From contig MGUG01000052.1 in NCBI GenBank assembly GCA_001799845.1, forward strand, positions 16,930 to 80,929: a stretch of DNA of 64,000 nt, written 5' to 3'. The stretch comes from Elusimicrobia bacterium GWC2_64_44 (GTDB taxonomy: Bacteria; Elusimicrobiota; Elusimicrobia; Elusimicrobiales; UBA9959). Made by a program: the position numbers and the translations under genes. The notes below the pieces were generated by a model. The model saw only the letters and a list, made by a program, of their open reading frames with translations, made no database searches and was not told where the DNA came from. The first letter of the stretch is position 1; each line of letters opens with the position of its first letter. Below, in pieces: positions 1 through 8,696 of this stretch.

Positions 1-1297
1 TCCTGTCCTTGCCGCGGCCGCAGGCGCCCACCAGGCTTTCGAGGCTCAGGTAATGCAGCTCGTCGGCGCCGATATAGCGGCGGATCTGCTCAACGCTGAG
101 CTTGTTGGCGATCAGCTCGTTCTTGTTAGGGGTGTCTATGCCGAAATAGCAGGGCGAGATGATGGCCGGCGAGGCGATGGCCATGATGACCTTCTTCGCG
201 CCGGACTTTTTAAGGCTGGCCACTATCTTGCGCGAGGTGGTGCCGCGCACCAGCGAGTCGTCTATCAGTATGATCGTCTTGCCTTTGATCACGTCGCGGA
301 TGGGCGCCAGCTTCAGCCGGGCGGTGAATTCGCGCAGGCTCTGGTCGGGCTGTATGAAGGAGCGCCCGGTGTAATGGTTGCGCATGAAGACGGTCTGGTA
401 AGGGATCCAGGATTCTTCGGAGTAGCCCAGGGCGTAGACGGTGCCGGAGTCCGGCACGCCGGAGACGATGTCCGCCTTGACGCCCTTGAGCTCCCTGGCC
501 AGCAGGGCGCCGATCTCGTAGCGCACGGTCTGCACCGAGCGCCCGGCCACCACGGAGTCGGGCCGCGCGAAATAGACCTGTTCGAAGATGCAGCGCGTGA
601 ATGCCTTGGCCTTGGCGAAGCGCCTGGACCGCAGTTCCCCCCCGGCGATGGTCACCATCTCGCCGGGCTCAACCTCGCGCAGCACCTTGCCGCCGGCCAC
701 TTCAATGGCGCAGGTCTCGGAAGCGAGCAGGTAGGACTTGCCGAGCTTGCCCAGCACCAGCGGCCTGTAGCCGTGCGGGTCGCGCGCGCCTATCACCAGG
801 CCGGGCGCCATGAACAGGAAGGCGTAAGCCCCGGCCAGCTTGGGCAGGTTCCTGGCCAGCGTATCCTCCAGGCCGCGGCCCGGGCAGCGGGCCGCCAGGT
901 GCAGGATAACTTCGCTGTCGCTCGAAGACTGGAAGATGGCCCCGTTCTTCTGGAGCTTCGCCTTCAGCGCGTCGGCGTTGGTGAGGTTGCCGTTATGCGC
1001 CACGGCCACAGCCCCCAGGCAGGAGTTCAGCACCAGCGGCTGGGCGTTCTTGATGTGGCTGGAGCCGGTGGTAGAGTAGCGGATATGGCCGATGGCGCTG
1101 CGGCCCTTGAGCCCGGCCAGCACCTCGTTGCCGAAGACTTCGTTCACCAGGCCCATGCCAACGTGATGGCGGAGCGCTCCCCCGTCGTCGGTCACCAGGC
1201 CCGCGGACTCCTGGCCGCGGTGCTGCAGCGTGAACAGGCCTACGTAGGACAGTTTCGCGGCGTCTTTATTGTCGGTTATGCCGAATATTCCGCACAT
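1..1297 (-). CDS. purF: Amidophosphoribosyltransferase PurF (3' end cut by window)
   Basis: Glutamine PRPP amidotransferase, the first committed step of de novo purine synthesis. The gene reads off the left edge, so the last part of the protein is missing; 432 codons are inside. The product starts MCGIFGITDN, with Cys2 as the N-terminal glutaminase nucleophile and no propeptide. The Ntn domain shows QHRGQESAG, HIRYSTTG and AHNGN, and the phosphoribosyltransferase part shows the PRPP loop IILIDDSLVRGTT. The start lies 3 nt after the purQ stop and has an AGG-containing ribosome site inside the end of purQ. Last visible gene of the pur operon. Identification is secure. Confidence 0.95.
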   Translation of the reverse strand, partial: MCGIFGITDNKDAAKLSYVGLFTLQHRGQESAGLVTDDGGALRHHVGMGLVNEVFGNEVLAGLKGRSAIGHIRYSTTGSSHIKNAQPLVLNSCLGAVAVAHNGNLTNADALKAKLQKNGAIFQSSSDSEVILHLAARCPGRGLEDTLARNLPKLAGAYAFLFMAPGLVIGARDPHGYRPLVLGKLGKSYLLASETCAIEVAGGKVLREVEPGEMVTIAGGELRSRRFAKAKAFTRCIFEQVYFARPDSVVAGRSVQTVRYEIGALLARELKGVKADIVSGVPDSGTVYALGYSEESWIPYQTVFMRNHYTGRSFIQPDQSLREFTARLKLAPIRDVIKGKTIILIDDSLVRGTTSRKIVASLKKSGAKKVIMAIASPAIISPCYFGIDTPNKNELIANKLSVEQIRRYIGADELHYLSLESLVGACGRGKDR

Positions 1298-1300
1298 GGT

Positions 1301-2044
1301 TTACCTCGTGTATTCTACGGCGTTCTTGAAGAATTGGAAGCCGGCGGCTTCGGTCTCGCGCGCCGCGGCAGGCCGGTCCGGGTTCTGCCAGGCGAAGAAG
1401 TTGCGCTCGGGGTGCGGCATCAGCCCGAAGCAGGTGCCCGCCGGGTTGGTCACGCCGGCGATGTCCAGCATTGACCCGTTGGGGTTCTCGCAGTAGGTCA
1501 GGGCGTGCAGGTTGCCGTCAGTGATGGCCGCCAGCTCTTTCTTATCCTCTACGATGAATTTGCCCTCGCCGTGGGCTATCGGCAGTTCTATCTCTTCGGG
1601 CAGGCCCCTGGTGAAGATGCAGGGGCTGTTCTTGTTGACCTTGAGCTTCGCCCACTTGGCGATGAAGTGCCCGCAATCGTTGGTGTAGAGCGTGGAGACC
1701 TGGGAGTTCGCCTTGTTCTCGGGCAGGAACCCGGTCTTCACCAGGATCTGGAAGCCGTTGCAGATGCCTATCACCGGGCGGCGGCCCTTGATGAACTTTT
1801 CGAAATCCCCGGCGAGCTGCCGCATCTTGACCGCGTAGATCTTGCCGGCGGAGATGTCGTCGCCGTAGGAGAACCCGCCCGGGAAGGCCATGATATCGTA
1901 GTCCAGGACCTTGCGCCCGCCGGAGAGCAGCTGGTTGATATGCACCAGCTCCGGCTCCGCGCCGACGTATTTGAAAGAGTTGAAGGTCTCGATGTCGCAG
2001 TTGGTGGCGGTGCCGCGCAGGATTATCGCCTTGGGTTTTTTCAT
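1301..2044 (-). CDS. purQ: FGAM synthase glutaminase subunit PurQ
   Basis: Class I glutamine amidotransferase subunit of phosphoribosylformylglycinamidine synthase; it supplies ammonia to PurL. The 247-residue protein shows the nucleophile-elbow motif GICNGFQIL with its Cys, FPGGFSYGDDI near residue 60, and AHGEGKF and PHPER late in the chain for the catalytic His/Glu region. It overlaps the purL stop by 4 nt and is followed 3 nt later by purF, so it is translationally coupled in the pur operon. Length is slightly above the Bacillus-type PurQ. No oddities seen. Confidence 0.96.
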   Translation of the reverse strand: MKKPKAIILRGTATNCDIETFNSFKYVGAEPELVHINQLLSGGRKVLDYDIMAFPGGFSYGDDISAGKIYAVKMRQLAGDFEKFIKGRRPVIGICNGFQILVKTGFLPENKANSQVSTLYTNDCGHFIAKWAKLKVNKNSPCIFTRGLPEEIELPIAHGEGKFIVEDKKELAAITDGNLHALTYCENPNGSMLDIAGVTNPAGTCFGLMPHPERNFFAWQNPDRPAAARETEAAGFQFFKNAVEYTR

Positions 2045-4425
2045 ATCAGTTCCTTCCGCCAGCAGGCCTTAAGCCCGGCGAGGTCTTCCCTGAAGAGACG
2101 CTCGCTTGCGTCTTTTACCGAGAGGACCGGCTCTTCGCTCACATAGCCTATCTCCGCAACGGGCAAGCCCTTCACCAGGCGGAGGAATTCCGTCTCCTTG
2201 CCTTTGACCACCTCTACGGCCAGCCGGGCGGGGCTTTCCCCGAACAGCAGCTCCGTCGCCGTAAGTTTCTTTTCCCTCGCCGCGGGGGCCAGGTCAAGCT
2301 CGGCGCCCAGCCCGCCCGAGAAGGCCATCTCGGCCAGCGTCACGGCCAGCCCGCCCTGCGACACGTCGTGCGCGGCCGCCACACAGCCGGCCTTTATGGC
2401 CTTACCGAGGCCGGCGTAAAGTTTTACCGCCGCCTTCATATCGAGCGCCGCCACGGCGTTATTGCCGGAGTCCGTTAGTTCGTTATAGACGGAGCCGCCC
2501 ATACCGCGCGCGCTCACCCCGGCCAGATACACCGGGTTGCCGGCCTCTTTGAAGTTGATAGTGAGGGCCTTGCGCACGTCCTCTACCGGGGCCGTGGCCG
2601 AGATCAGCAGCGAGAGCGGTATCGGGTACTCCCGGCCGTCGGCGTCCCTGGACTGGTTGTAGAAGCTGTCCTTGCCGGAGATGAAGGGCGCGCCGTAGGC
2701 GATGGCCCCGTCGAGGCAGCCTTCGGCGGCCTGCACCAGGTCGCCCATCACCTCGGGGTCCTTGGGGCTGGCGGCGCAGAAATTGTCCAGTATGGCCGTG
2801 CGGGAAACATCCGCTCCCGCGCAGAGCAGGTTGCGCACCGCCTCGTCTATGGAATGCAGCGCCATCTGGTACGGGTCTATTTTGCCTATGGCAGGGTTGA
2901 AGCCGTGGCTGACGCCGAAACCGGAGAAATCCGACTGGTCCAGCGTGGCGGCCTGCGGCCAGATCACCGCGGCGTCGCCGGGGCCGTCGCCGTAACGCCC
3001 CTGCAGCGGCTTGCCCACGGTGCCGCCCTGCACCTCGTGGTCGTACTGGGTTATGACCGAATGGCGGGAGCAGACATTGGGATGGGCCAGCAGCTCTTTC
3101 AGGATCTGACCGTATTTCCCGGAGGGACGCGCCGGCGGCGCGGCATTTATTTTGATCTTGCGGCGGCGCGCCGGCTTCTCGAAATTGGGCACTCCGCCGT
3201 GCAGGAAGGCCATCGGCAGGTCTACTACCGCCTCCCCCCCGTGCGTGACCAGCAGGCGGCCGTCGCCGGGGAATTCGCCCATCACACAGTATTCGCAGCT
3301 CTCGGCCTCCAGTATGGCGACGAGTTTCTTGAGCTTGGCTTTGGGCACGGAGAGTATCATGCGCTCCTGGGATTCGGAAACCCAGATCTCCCACGGCTCT
3401 ATGCGTGTATCTTTGAGCAGGGCTTTCTCCAGCCGCACCCGCGCGCCGGTCTCGGAGCCGAGCTCGCCTATGGCCGAAGAGAAACCTCCGGCGCCGCAGT
3501 CGGTCACGGCGCTGTAAAGCCCCAGGTCGCGGGCGCGCATCAGCACGTCCAGCGCCTTCTTCTCGTTGACGGCGTGGCCTATCTGCACGGCGGAAGCGGA
3601 GGTGTCTTCGTCTATATTGGCCGATGAAAAAGTGGCGCCGTGTATGCCGTCGCGGCCGGTGCGCCCGCCTATGGAAACTATCAGGTCGCCGGGGATGACC
3701 TTCTTGGCTATCTTGTCGACCGGGATGAGGCCGGCGCAGCCCACGTACACCAGCGGGTTGAGCAGGTAGCCCTCGTCGAAGTACAGCCCGCCGGCGGCGG
3801 TAGGGATGCCTATGCGGTTGCCGTAGTCGCGCACGCCTTCCACCACGCCGCGCATGATGCGCTCGGGGGAATGGGCGTTCTTCGGGAGCTTCCGCTTGCT
3901 GTCCAGGCGTCCGAAGCAGAAAGTGTCGGTATTCAGCACGGGCTTGGCGCCCAGGCCTACGCCCAGGATATCGCGGATCACGCCGCCCACGCCGGTCTCG
4001 GCGCCGCCGTAGGGCTCCACCGCGCAGGGATGGTTGTGCGTCTCGGCCTTGAAGGCCAGTCCCCACTTGCCGCCGCGCCCGAACTCCACTATGCCGGCGT
4101 TGTCGGTGAAGACCGACAGGCACCATTTCCGGTTGAGCGTTTTGGTCGCCTTGACGATGGTTTCTTTGAAAAGGTTCTTGTACTTTTTGACCTTGCTCCC
4201 GTCCTTAAAAACGACCGGGCCGGAGAAGGTCTTATGCTTGCAATGCTCGGACCAGGTTTGCGCTATGGTCTCCAGCTCGCCGCGAGTAGGCTGGCGCCCC
4301 ATCTTCTTGAACTGCCGCTGCGCCTCGGCCAGCTCCAGGGCGTTGAGCGACCAGCCGGCGGCCTTGTCCAGCGCCTCGAGTTCCTTGGCCGGGAGAGAAG
4401 TGAAGCTTGAGAGGGTGTCGTTCAT
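2041..4425 (-). CDS. purL: FGAM synthase large subunit PurL (small-type)
   Basis: ATP-dependent synthetase subunit that converts FGAR and ammonia to FGAM. At 794 residues it is the small PurL type, without fused PurS or glutaminase domains, matching the separate purS and purQ genes on either side. Visible motifs are TWSEHCKHK (residues 38-46), the ligand segment KAETHNHPCAVEPYGGAETG, GGRTGRDGIHGATFSS, and the second-half segments GKPLQGRYGDGPGD and HDVSQGGLAVTLAEM. It overlaps purS and purQ by 4 nt each. Well conserved, nothing odd. Confidence 0.97.
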   Translation of the reverse strand: MNDTLSSFTSLPAKELEALDKAAGWSLNALELAEAQRQFKKMGRQPTRGELETIAQTWSEHCKHKTFSGPVVFKDGSKVKKYKNLFKETIVKATKTLNRKWCLSVFTDNAGIVEFGRGGKWGLAFKAETHNHPCAVEPYGGAETGVGGVIRDILGVGLGAKPVLNTDTFCFGRLDSKRKLPKNAHSPERIMRGVVEGVRDYGNRIGIPTAAGGLYFDEGYLLNPLVYVGCAGLIPVDKIAKKVIPGDLIVSIGGRTGRDGIHGATFSSANIDEDTSASAVQIGHAVNEKKALDVLMRARDLGLYSAVTDCGAGGFSSAIGELGSETGARVRLEKALLKDTRIEPWEIWVSESQERMILSVPKAKLKKLVAILEAESCEYCVMGEFPGDGRLLVTHGGEAVVDLPMAFLHGGVPNFEKPARRRKIKINAAPPARPSGKYGQILKELLAHPNVCSRHSVITQYDHEVQGGTVGKPLQGRYGDGPGDAAVIWPQAATLDQSDFSGFGVSHGFNPAIGKIDPYQMALHSIDEAVRNLLCAGADVSRTAILDNFCAASPKDPEVMGDLVQAAEGCLDGAIAYGAPFISGKDSFYNQSRDADGREYPIPLSLLISATAPVEDVRKALTINFKEAGNPVYLAGVSARGMGGSVYNELTDSGNNAVAALDMKAAVKLYAGLGKAIKAGCVAAAHDVSQGGLAVTLAEMAFSGGLGAELDLAPAAREKKLTATELLFGESPARLAVEVVKGKETEFLRLVKGLPVAEIGYVSEEPVLSVKDASERLFREDLAGLKACWRKELI

Positions 4426-4871
4426 ATTTTCTCTATTTTGAATTTGTTGACTATCTCGTTCACCAGGGTTTTCACTACGGCGTGTTTAAGCTTCGCCTCC
4501 GACTCGCAGGCGGCGTAATACGCGTGCCCGAACCTGACCACGGCCGGCTCCTTGCCCAGCACGTCGGCGATGGCGCCCTTGACGCTTTCCCCCACTACGT
4601 CGGTGACCGAGTCCTTCAGCCACACCTCGACGCGCCACGCGCCCTTGAAGCCGTTGGCGCCCGGCCTGAGGGAATACTTTTCGGTTATGCTGTCGGCCAG
4701 CAGTTCTTTGCCCAGGCGGTCGAAGTCCGGGCGGCTGAACGAGCCTTCCACCCGGTAAAGGCGCGACACCCGGGCCCGTTCCAGCTTCAGCCCTGCGTGC
4801 GCCATGCGCGCGACGAAGCCGTCTTCCTCGTTCTTTGCGTACTTTTCCTTGGTCCAGGTTTCGATTATCAT
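4422..4871 (-). CDS. purS: FGAM synthase subunit PurS, long two-repeat form
   Basis: Small structural subunit that holds PurL and PurQ together. I chose the ATG at 4871 because GGAG lies just upstream; an upstream in-frame start at 4910 would overlap purC. The product is 149 residues, about twice a classical PurS (about 80). It appears to hold two PurS-like units: an N-terminal one around RVSRLYRVEG and ELLADSITEKY, and a C-terminal one around RVEVWLKDSVTDVVGESVKG. The order resembles the N-terminal domain of large PurL proteins. It is placed between purC and purL with a 4-nt overlap onto purL. The identity rests on context plus these motifs. Confidence 0.85.
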   Translation of the reverse strand: MIIETWTKEKYAKNEEDGFVARMAHAGLKLERARVSRLYRVEGSFSRPDFDRLGKELLADSITEKYSLRPGANGFKGAWRVEVWLKDSVTDVVGESVKGAIADVLGKEPAVVRFGHAYYAACESEAKLKHAVVKTLVNEIVNKFKIEKI

Positions 4872-4906
4872 TTTTTCTCCGTAAAATTTAAGAGCCGGGC
4901 GGCACT

Positions 4907-5779
4907 TCACCCGGCTTGCGTTATTTTTTGCAGGGCTTCCTCGTATTTTTTGAGGGTACCCCGCACTACTTCCTCGGGCAGCGTCGGCGGCGCGGACTTC
5001 TTGTCCCAGCCGAGACCCTCCAGCCAGTCCCTGACGTACTGCTTGTCGTAGCTGGCCGGGCTGCTGCCTACGGCGTATTTAGCCGCGTCCCAGAAGCGCG
5101 AGGAATCCGGAGTCAGCGCCTCGTCTATCAGTATCAGTTCCCCGTCGAGCAGGCCGAACTCGAACTTGGTATCGGCCAGTATTATGCCGGCCTTGGCGGC
5201 GTGCTCCGCCCCGAAATTGTAAAGGGCCAGGCTTTTTTCCCTGATGGCCTCTGCCAGGCCGGGCGGCAGGGCCGCCGCCATCGTGGCGAAAGAGACATTC
5301 TCGTCGTGCCCCTGGTCCGCCTTGGTGGTCGGGGTGAAGATGGGCTCGGGCAGCCGCTGCGCCTCCAGCAGGCCGGGCGGCAGCGCTATACCGCAGACGC
5401 TGCCCTGCTTCAGGTATTCCTTCCAGCCGGAGCCGGTGATGTAGCCGCGCACCACGCATTCGAAATCCACGCGCTTCGCGCGGTGCACCAGCAGGGCCCG
5501 GCCGCGCATGTAGTCCCAGTCGAAGGCGGCCGGGGCGGCAACGCGGGCGCGTATCCCGTCTATATCGGAAGAAACTATATGGTTCTTGATTATATGGCCG
5601 GTGCGGCCGAACCAGAAGGAACTTATCTTATTAAGGATGGCGCCCTTGCCGGGTACCGGCGTGGGCAGTATGAAATCGAAGGCCGATATCCTGTCGGATG
5701 AAACTATCAGGAGATACTTCTCCCCCGCCGCGTACAGATCCCGCACTTTACCCTGGTGTATCAGCTTCAGCTCAAGCAT
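4907..5779 (-). CDS. purC: SAICAR synthase PurC
   Basis: Phosphoribosylaminoimidazole-succinocarboxamide synthase, ligating aspartate to CAIR. It is 290 residues from the second ATG, which has AGGAG six nt upstream; the first ATG (5785) abuts that site. Motifs include GKVRDLY near the N-terminus, SSDRISAFD, ECVVRGYITGSGWKEY and the late segment ILADTKFEFG, all typical of the long bacterial/eukaryotic-like PurC. Member of the pur operon, 49 nt after purE and 35 nt before purS. Confidence 0.96.
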   Translation of the reverse strand: MLELKLIHQGKVRDLYAAGEKYLLIVSSDRISAFDFILPTPVPGKGAILNKISSFWFGRTGHIIKNHIVSSDIDGIRARVAAPAAFDWDYMRGRALLVHRAKRVDFECVVRGYITGSGWKEYLKQGSVCGIALPPGLLEAQRLPEPIFTPTTKADQGHDENVSFATMAAALPPGLAEAIREKSLALYNFGAEHAAKAGIILADTKFEFGLLDGELILIDEALTPDSSRFWDAAKYAVGSSPASYDKQYVRDWLEGLGWDKKSAPPTLPEEVVRGTLKKYEEALQKITQAG

Positions 5780-5828
5780 GCTCATCTCCTACTCAAGGTA
5801 GATTGCCCGCCCGCGCAACGACGACCGC

Positions 5829-6344
5829 TTATTTCATCTCTTCCAGATACTTCTTAAAGCCTATCTTGCCCAGCCTGGCGTTCTTGGCCAGCACTTCCCG
5901 CTTCATCGTCTCCCGGTAGGCCTTGAATTTGGCCCTGAGCGCCTTTTCCTTAACGCTCAGTATCTGCACCGCCAGCAGGCCGGCGTTCCTGGCGTTGTTC
6001 ACGCCCACGGTGGCTACCGGTATGCCGGGCGGCATCTGCACTATGGAAAGCAGCGCGTCCATGCCGGCCAGCGGGGTGGCGTTCACCGGCACGCCTATGA
6101 CCGGCAGCGGGGTGGCGGCCGCCAGCACGCCCGGCAGATGGGCCGCGGCGCCGGCCCCGGCTATGACGACGCCGAAGCCTTTTTTCTCCGCCGCCGAGAC
6201 GAAAGCGAGGGCCGCCTCCGTGGTGCGGTGGGCGGAAAGTATCTGAATTTCGAAGGGTACGCCGAACTGCTCGAGGACTGCGGCGGCGGCCGACAATACT
6301 CCCAGGTCAGAATCGCTTCCCATGACGATGGCTGCTTTGAGCAT
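5829..6344 (-). CDS. purE: N5-carboxyaminoimidazole ribonucleotide mutase PurE (class I)
   Basis: Converts N5-CAIR to CAIR. The start is the ATG at 6344 with AGAGG five nt upstream; a GTG at 6350 is in frame but badly spaced. The 171-residue product begins MLKAAIVMGSDSD, followed by QILSAHRT and AGAGAAAHLPGVLA, the class I signature, and PVIGVPVNATPLAGMDALLS. No purK is seen in this window, so the carboxylation partner must lie elsewhere or the enzyme may use CO2 directly. First gene of the pur operon; a plausible promoter lies 44 nt upstream. Confidence 0.95.
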   Translation of the reverse strand: MLKAAIVMGSDSDLGVLSAAAAVLEQFGVPFEIQILSAHRTTEAALAFVSAAEKKGFGVVIAGAGAAAHLPGVLAAATPLPVIGVPVNATPLAGMDALLSIVQMPPGIPVATVGVNNARNAGLLAVQILSVKEKALRAKFKAYRETMKREVLAKNARLGKIGFKKYLEEMK

Positions 6345-6387
6345 ACGCACCTCTTAACCGGGAACGTGGAAGTATTACTACGCTCTT

Positions 6388-6416
6388 ATTCTACGATTTT
6401 AAGCCCCCCGGCACAA
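6388..6416 (-). promoter_or_regulatory. Candidate sigma70 promoter of the pur operon
   Basis: On the minus strand TTGTGC (6416-6411) and TAGAAT (6393-6388) are separated by 17 nt and lie upstream of purE. The -10 matches 5 of 6 consensus bases and the -35 three. No PurR-like palindrome or purine riboswitch was recognised in the leader. Confidence 0.45.
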
Positions 6417-6487
6417 ATCCGGCCGCGTTTCCCCGTCGTAAACGGCCAGAACAGCGCACTACCCTGTTTTATGGGCCCCGAAGGCCC

Positions 6488-6522
6488 TTGACAATACGCG
6501 GTTATAGTGGTATAGTTATACC
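6488..6522 (+). promoter_or_regulatory. Strong promoter of rrf2-hcp with overlapping palindromic operator
   Basis: TTGACA (6488-6493), a 17-nt spacer and TATAGT (6511-6516) form a near-consensus promoter. A perfect inverted repeat GGTATA-GT-TATACC (6509-6522) covers the -10 element. An Rrf2-type repressor bound there would block initiation, suggesting autoregulation of the following gene and probably of hcp. Confidence 0.75.
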
Positions 6523-6548
6523 AGATTACTACAAAGGACCATCCACGC

Positions 6549-6953
6549 ATGCAGACCATACTCAAGATCTCGGAAGCCGCGGCCATAGCGCTGCACGCCG
6601 CCGACTACCTGGCCCAGCGCACCGGCCTCGCCTCGGCGCAGGACATCGCCCGCGACCTGGGCGTTTCCTACAACCACCTCTCCAAAGTGCTGCAGACCCT
6701 CACCAAGGCGCGCCTGGTGGCGCCGGTGCGGGGGCCCAAGGGCGGGTTCGCCCTCTCCCCCTCCGGCAAAAAAGCCACCGTGCGCGATTTCATGACCGCC
6801 ATCGACGGCCCCGTGAAACCGCACGACTGCCTGATGGACGCGAAGGTCTGCCGGCACAGCGCCTGCATGTTCGGCAAGTTCCTCCACGACACCAACAAGC
6901 GCTTCGAGGCGGTGCTGGACGGCAAGATCTCGGAGTTTTCAAAGCGGAAGTGA
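6549..6953 (+). CDS. Rrf2-family Fe-S transcriptional regulator (NsrR/IscR-like)
   Basis: A 134-residue winged-helix regulator. The recognition helix (around residues 38-52, SYNHLSKVLQ) and the wing GPKGGFAL (63-70) are typical of Rrf2 proteins. Three cysteines, C94, C101 and C106, form the cluster-binding loop; their spacing (C-x6-C-x4-C) differs from NsrR and IscR. It lies 35 nt upstream of hcp, the classic target of nitric-oxide-sensing NsrR, so a nitrosative-stress sensor is the best inference. Its own promoter carries a palindrome over the -10. The exact subfamily is not settled by sequence alone. Confidence 0.88.
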   Translation: MQTILKISEAAAIALHAADYLAQRTGLASAQDIARDLGVSYNHLSKVLQTLTKARLVAPVRGPKGGFALSPSGKKATVRDFMTAIDGPVKPHDCLMDAKVCRHSACMFGKFLHDTNKRFEAVLDGKISEFSKRK

Positions 6954-6988
6954 TTCAGGACAGGCAATTACTATAAGGAGATAACAAA

Positions 6989-8632
6989 ATGAGCGACGAT
7001 ATGTTCTGTTACCAGTGCGAGCAGGCGGCAAAAGGAACGGCGTGCACCACCCAGGGCGTGTGCGGCAAGGACCCGGAGACGGCCAAGATGCAGGACCTCC
7101 TGCTCTGGCAGGCCAAGGGCATAAGCCAGTACGCCCACCAGGCCGCCAAGGCCGGCCATCGCGACCGCGCCATAGACGTGTTCGTGGTGGAGGCCCTGTT
7201 CACCACCGTGACCAACGTTAATTTCGACCCGAAGAACATAGCGCAGCAGATACAGAAGGGCCAGGCCATCAAGGAGAAGGCGAAGGCGCTGGCCGGGAAC
7301 CCGAAGCTGGACGGTCCCGCCGCCTGGGCGGCCCCCTCCGATTACAAGGCCCTGCTGGCCGAGGCCCCCGAGAAAGGCATAGAAGCCCGCCGGAAGGCGC
7401 TCGGCAACGACGCGGCCGGCCTGCAGGAGCTGCTGGCCTACGGCCTTAAGGGCATGGCGGCCTACGCCGACCACGCGCTGGTCCTGGGCCAGGAAGACGA
7501 GAAGGTCTACGCCTTCATCCACGAGGCCCTGGACTTCCTGACCAAGCCGAACCCGACGGTGGACGAGCTGGTGGGCTATAACATGAAGTGCGGCGAGGTG
7601 AACCTGCGCGTGATGGAGCTGCTGGATAAAGCCAATACCACCGCCTACGGCCACCCCGTCCCCACCCCCGTGCGCATCAACCCCCTCAAGGGCAAAGCGC
7701 TGCTGGTCAGCGGCCACGACCTGAAGGACCTGGAGAATATCCTCAAGCTGACCGAGGGCAAAGGCGTGAACGTCTACACGCACGGCGAGATGCTGCCCGC
7801 CCACGGCTACCCCGGCCTGAAGAAGTACAAGCACCTGGCCGGCAACTACGGCGGCGCCTGGCAGGACCAGCAGAAGGAGTTCAACGCCTTCCCCGGCTCC
7901 GTCGTGATGACGACCAACTGCATACAGAAGCCGCTGGACGGCTACAAGGCCCGCATCTTTACGACCGGCCTGGTGGAATGGCCCGGCGTGACGCACCTGG
8001 CGAACGGCGACTTCGCCCCGGCGGTGGAGGCGGCGCTCGCGGCCCCCGGTTTCACCGTGGACGGCGACCCGAGGACCATTCTGGTGGGCTTCGGCCATAA
8101 CACCGTGATGGGCGTGGCGGGCACCGTGATAGACGCGGTGAAGGCCGGCAAGCTCAAGCACTTCTTCCTCATCGGCGGCTGCGACGGCGCCAAGCCCGGC
8201 CGCAACTACTACACGGAGTTCGCCGAGCAGGCCCCCAAGGATACCGTTATCCTGACGCTGGCCTGCGGCAAGTTCCGCTTCAACAAGCAGGAATTCGGCG
8301 ATATCGGCGGCATACCGCGCCTGCTCGACATGGGCCAGTGCAACGACGCCTACTCGGCCATCCAGGTGGCGGTGGCGCTGTCCAAGGCCTTCGGCGTGGG
8401 CGTCAACGAGCTGCCGCTGTCGATGATCCTGAGCTGGTACGAGCAGAAGGCCGTCTGCATCCTGCTGACCCTGCTGCACCTCGGCATCAAGAACATCCGC
8501 CTCGGCCCGACGCTGCCGGCTTTCGTAACGCCGGCGGTGCTGAAGGTGCTGGTGGAGAAGTTCAACATCATGCCGACCACCACGGCGGAGAAGGACCTGA
8601 ACGCCATACTCGGCGCTAAAGCCAGCGCTTAA
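6989..8632 (+). CDS. hcp: Hybrid cluster protein (hydroxylamine/NO reductase), class I
   Basis: Cytoplasmic Fe-S enzyme that reduces hydroxylamine in vitro and probably NO in vivo. The 547-residue product has the N-terminal cysteines C7, C10, C19 and C25 (C-x2-C-x8-C-x5-C), the class I spacing that binds a [4Fe-4S] cluster. Hybrid-cluster ligands can be read in HGEMLPAHGYPGL, TTNCIQKP, LACGKFRFNKQEF and GQCNDAYSA. A strong AAGGAGATAA site precedes the ATG. Downstream of the Rrf2 regulator and followed by a hairpin terminator. No hcr reductase gene is adjacent; the rubredoxin at 11081 is one possible electron donor, but that is speculation. Confidence 0.96.
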   Translation: MSDDMFCYQCEQAAKGTACTTQGVCGKDPETAKMQDLLLWQAKGISQYAHQAAKAGHRDRAIDVFVVEALFTTVTNVNFDPKNIAQQIQKGQAIKEKAKALAGNPKLDGPAAWAAPSDYKALLAEAPEKGIEARRKALGNDAAGLQELLAYGLKGMAAYADHALVLGQEDEKVYAFIHEALDFLTKPNPTVDELVGYNMKCGEVNLRVMELLDKANTTAYGHPVPTPVRINPLKGKALLVSGHDLKDLENILKLTEGKGVNVYTHGEMLPAHGYPGLKKYKHLAGNYGGAWQDQQKEFNAFPGSVVMTTNCIQKPLDGYKARIFTTGLVEWPGVTHLANGDFAPAVEAALAAPGFTVDGDPRTILVGFGHNTVMGVAGTVIDAVKAGKLKHFFLIGGCDGAKPGRNYYTEFAEQAPKDTVILTLACGKFRFNKQEFGDIGGIPRLLDMGQCNDAYSAIQVAVALSKAFGVGVNELPLSMILSWYEQKAVCILLTLLHLGIKNIRLGPTLPAFVTPAVLKVLVEKFNIMPTTTAEKDLNAILGAKASA

Positions 8633-8645
8633 CAGCTAGTGAACG

Positions 8646-8682
8646 GGGCGGGGCCGGAGTGAGTACTCTGGCCCCGCCCTTT
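8646..8682 (+). terminator. Terminator after hcp
   Basis: Arms of 14 nt (8646-8659 and 8666-8679) pair with one mismatch around a 6-nt loop, followed by a short T run. The -10 of the next gene starts only three bases further on. Confidence 0.75.
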
Positions 8683-8684
8683 AC

Positions 8685-8690
8685 TATAAT
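8685..8690 (+). promoter_or_regulatory. Consensus -10 element directly before a start codon
   Basis: A perfect TATAAT lies six nt upstream of the ATG at 8697, with no Shine-Dalgarno sequence between them and no clear -35. Initiation at the normal distance would fall on or next to the ATG, so the transcript is probably leaderless. Confidence 0.55.
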
Positions 8691-8696
8691 AACCTC

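Noticed and set aside
6971..8479. Long open frame (about 500 codons) on the minus strand opposite hcp
   Set aside because: It mirrors hcp, has no recognisable motif and is rich in Gly/Val/His/Gln as expected from antisense of GC-rich codons. hcp itself is beyond doubt.
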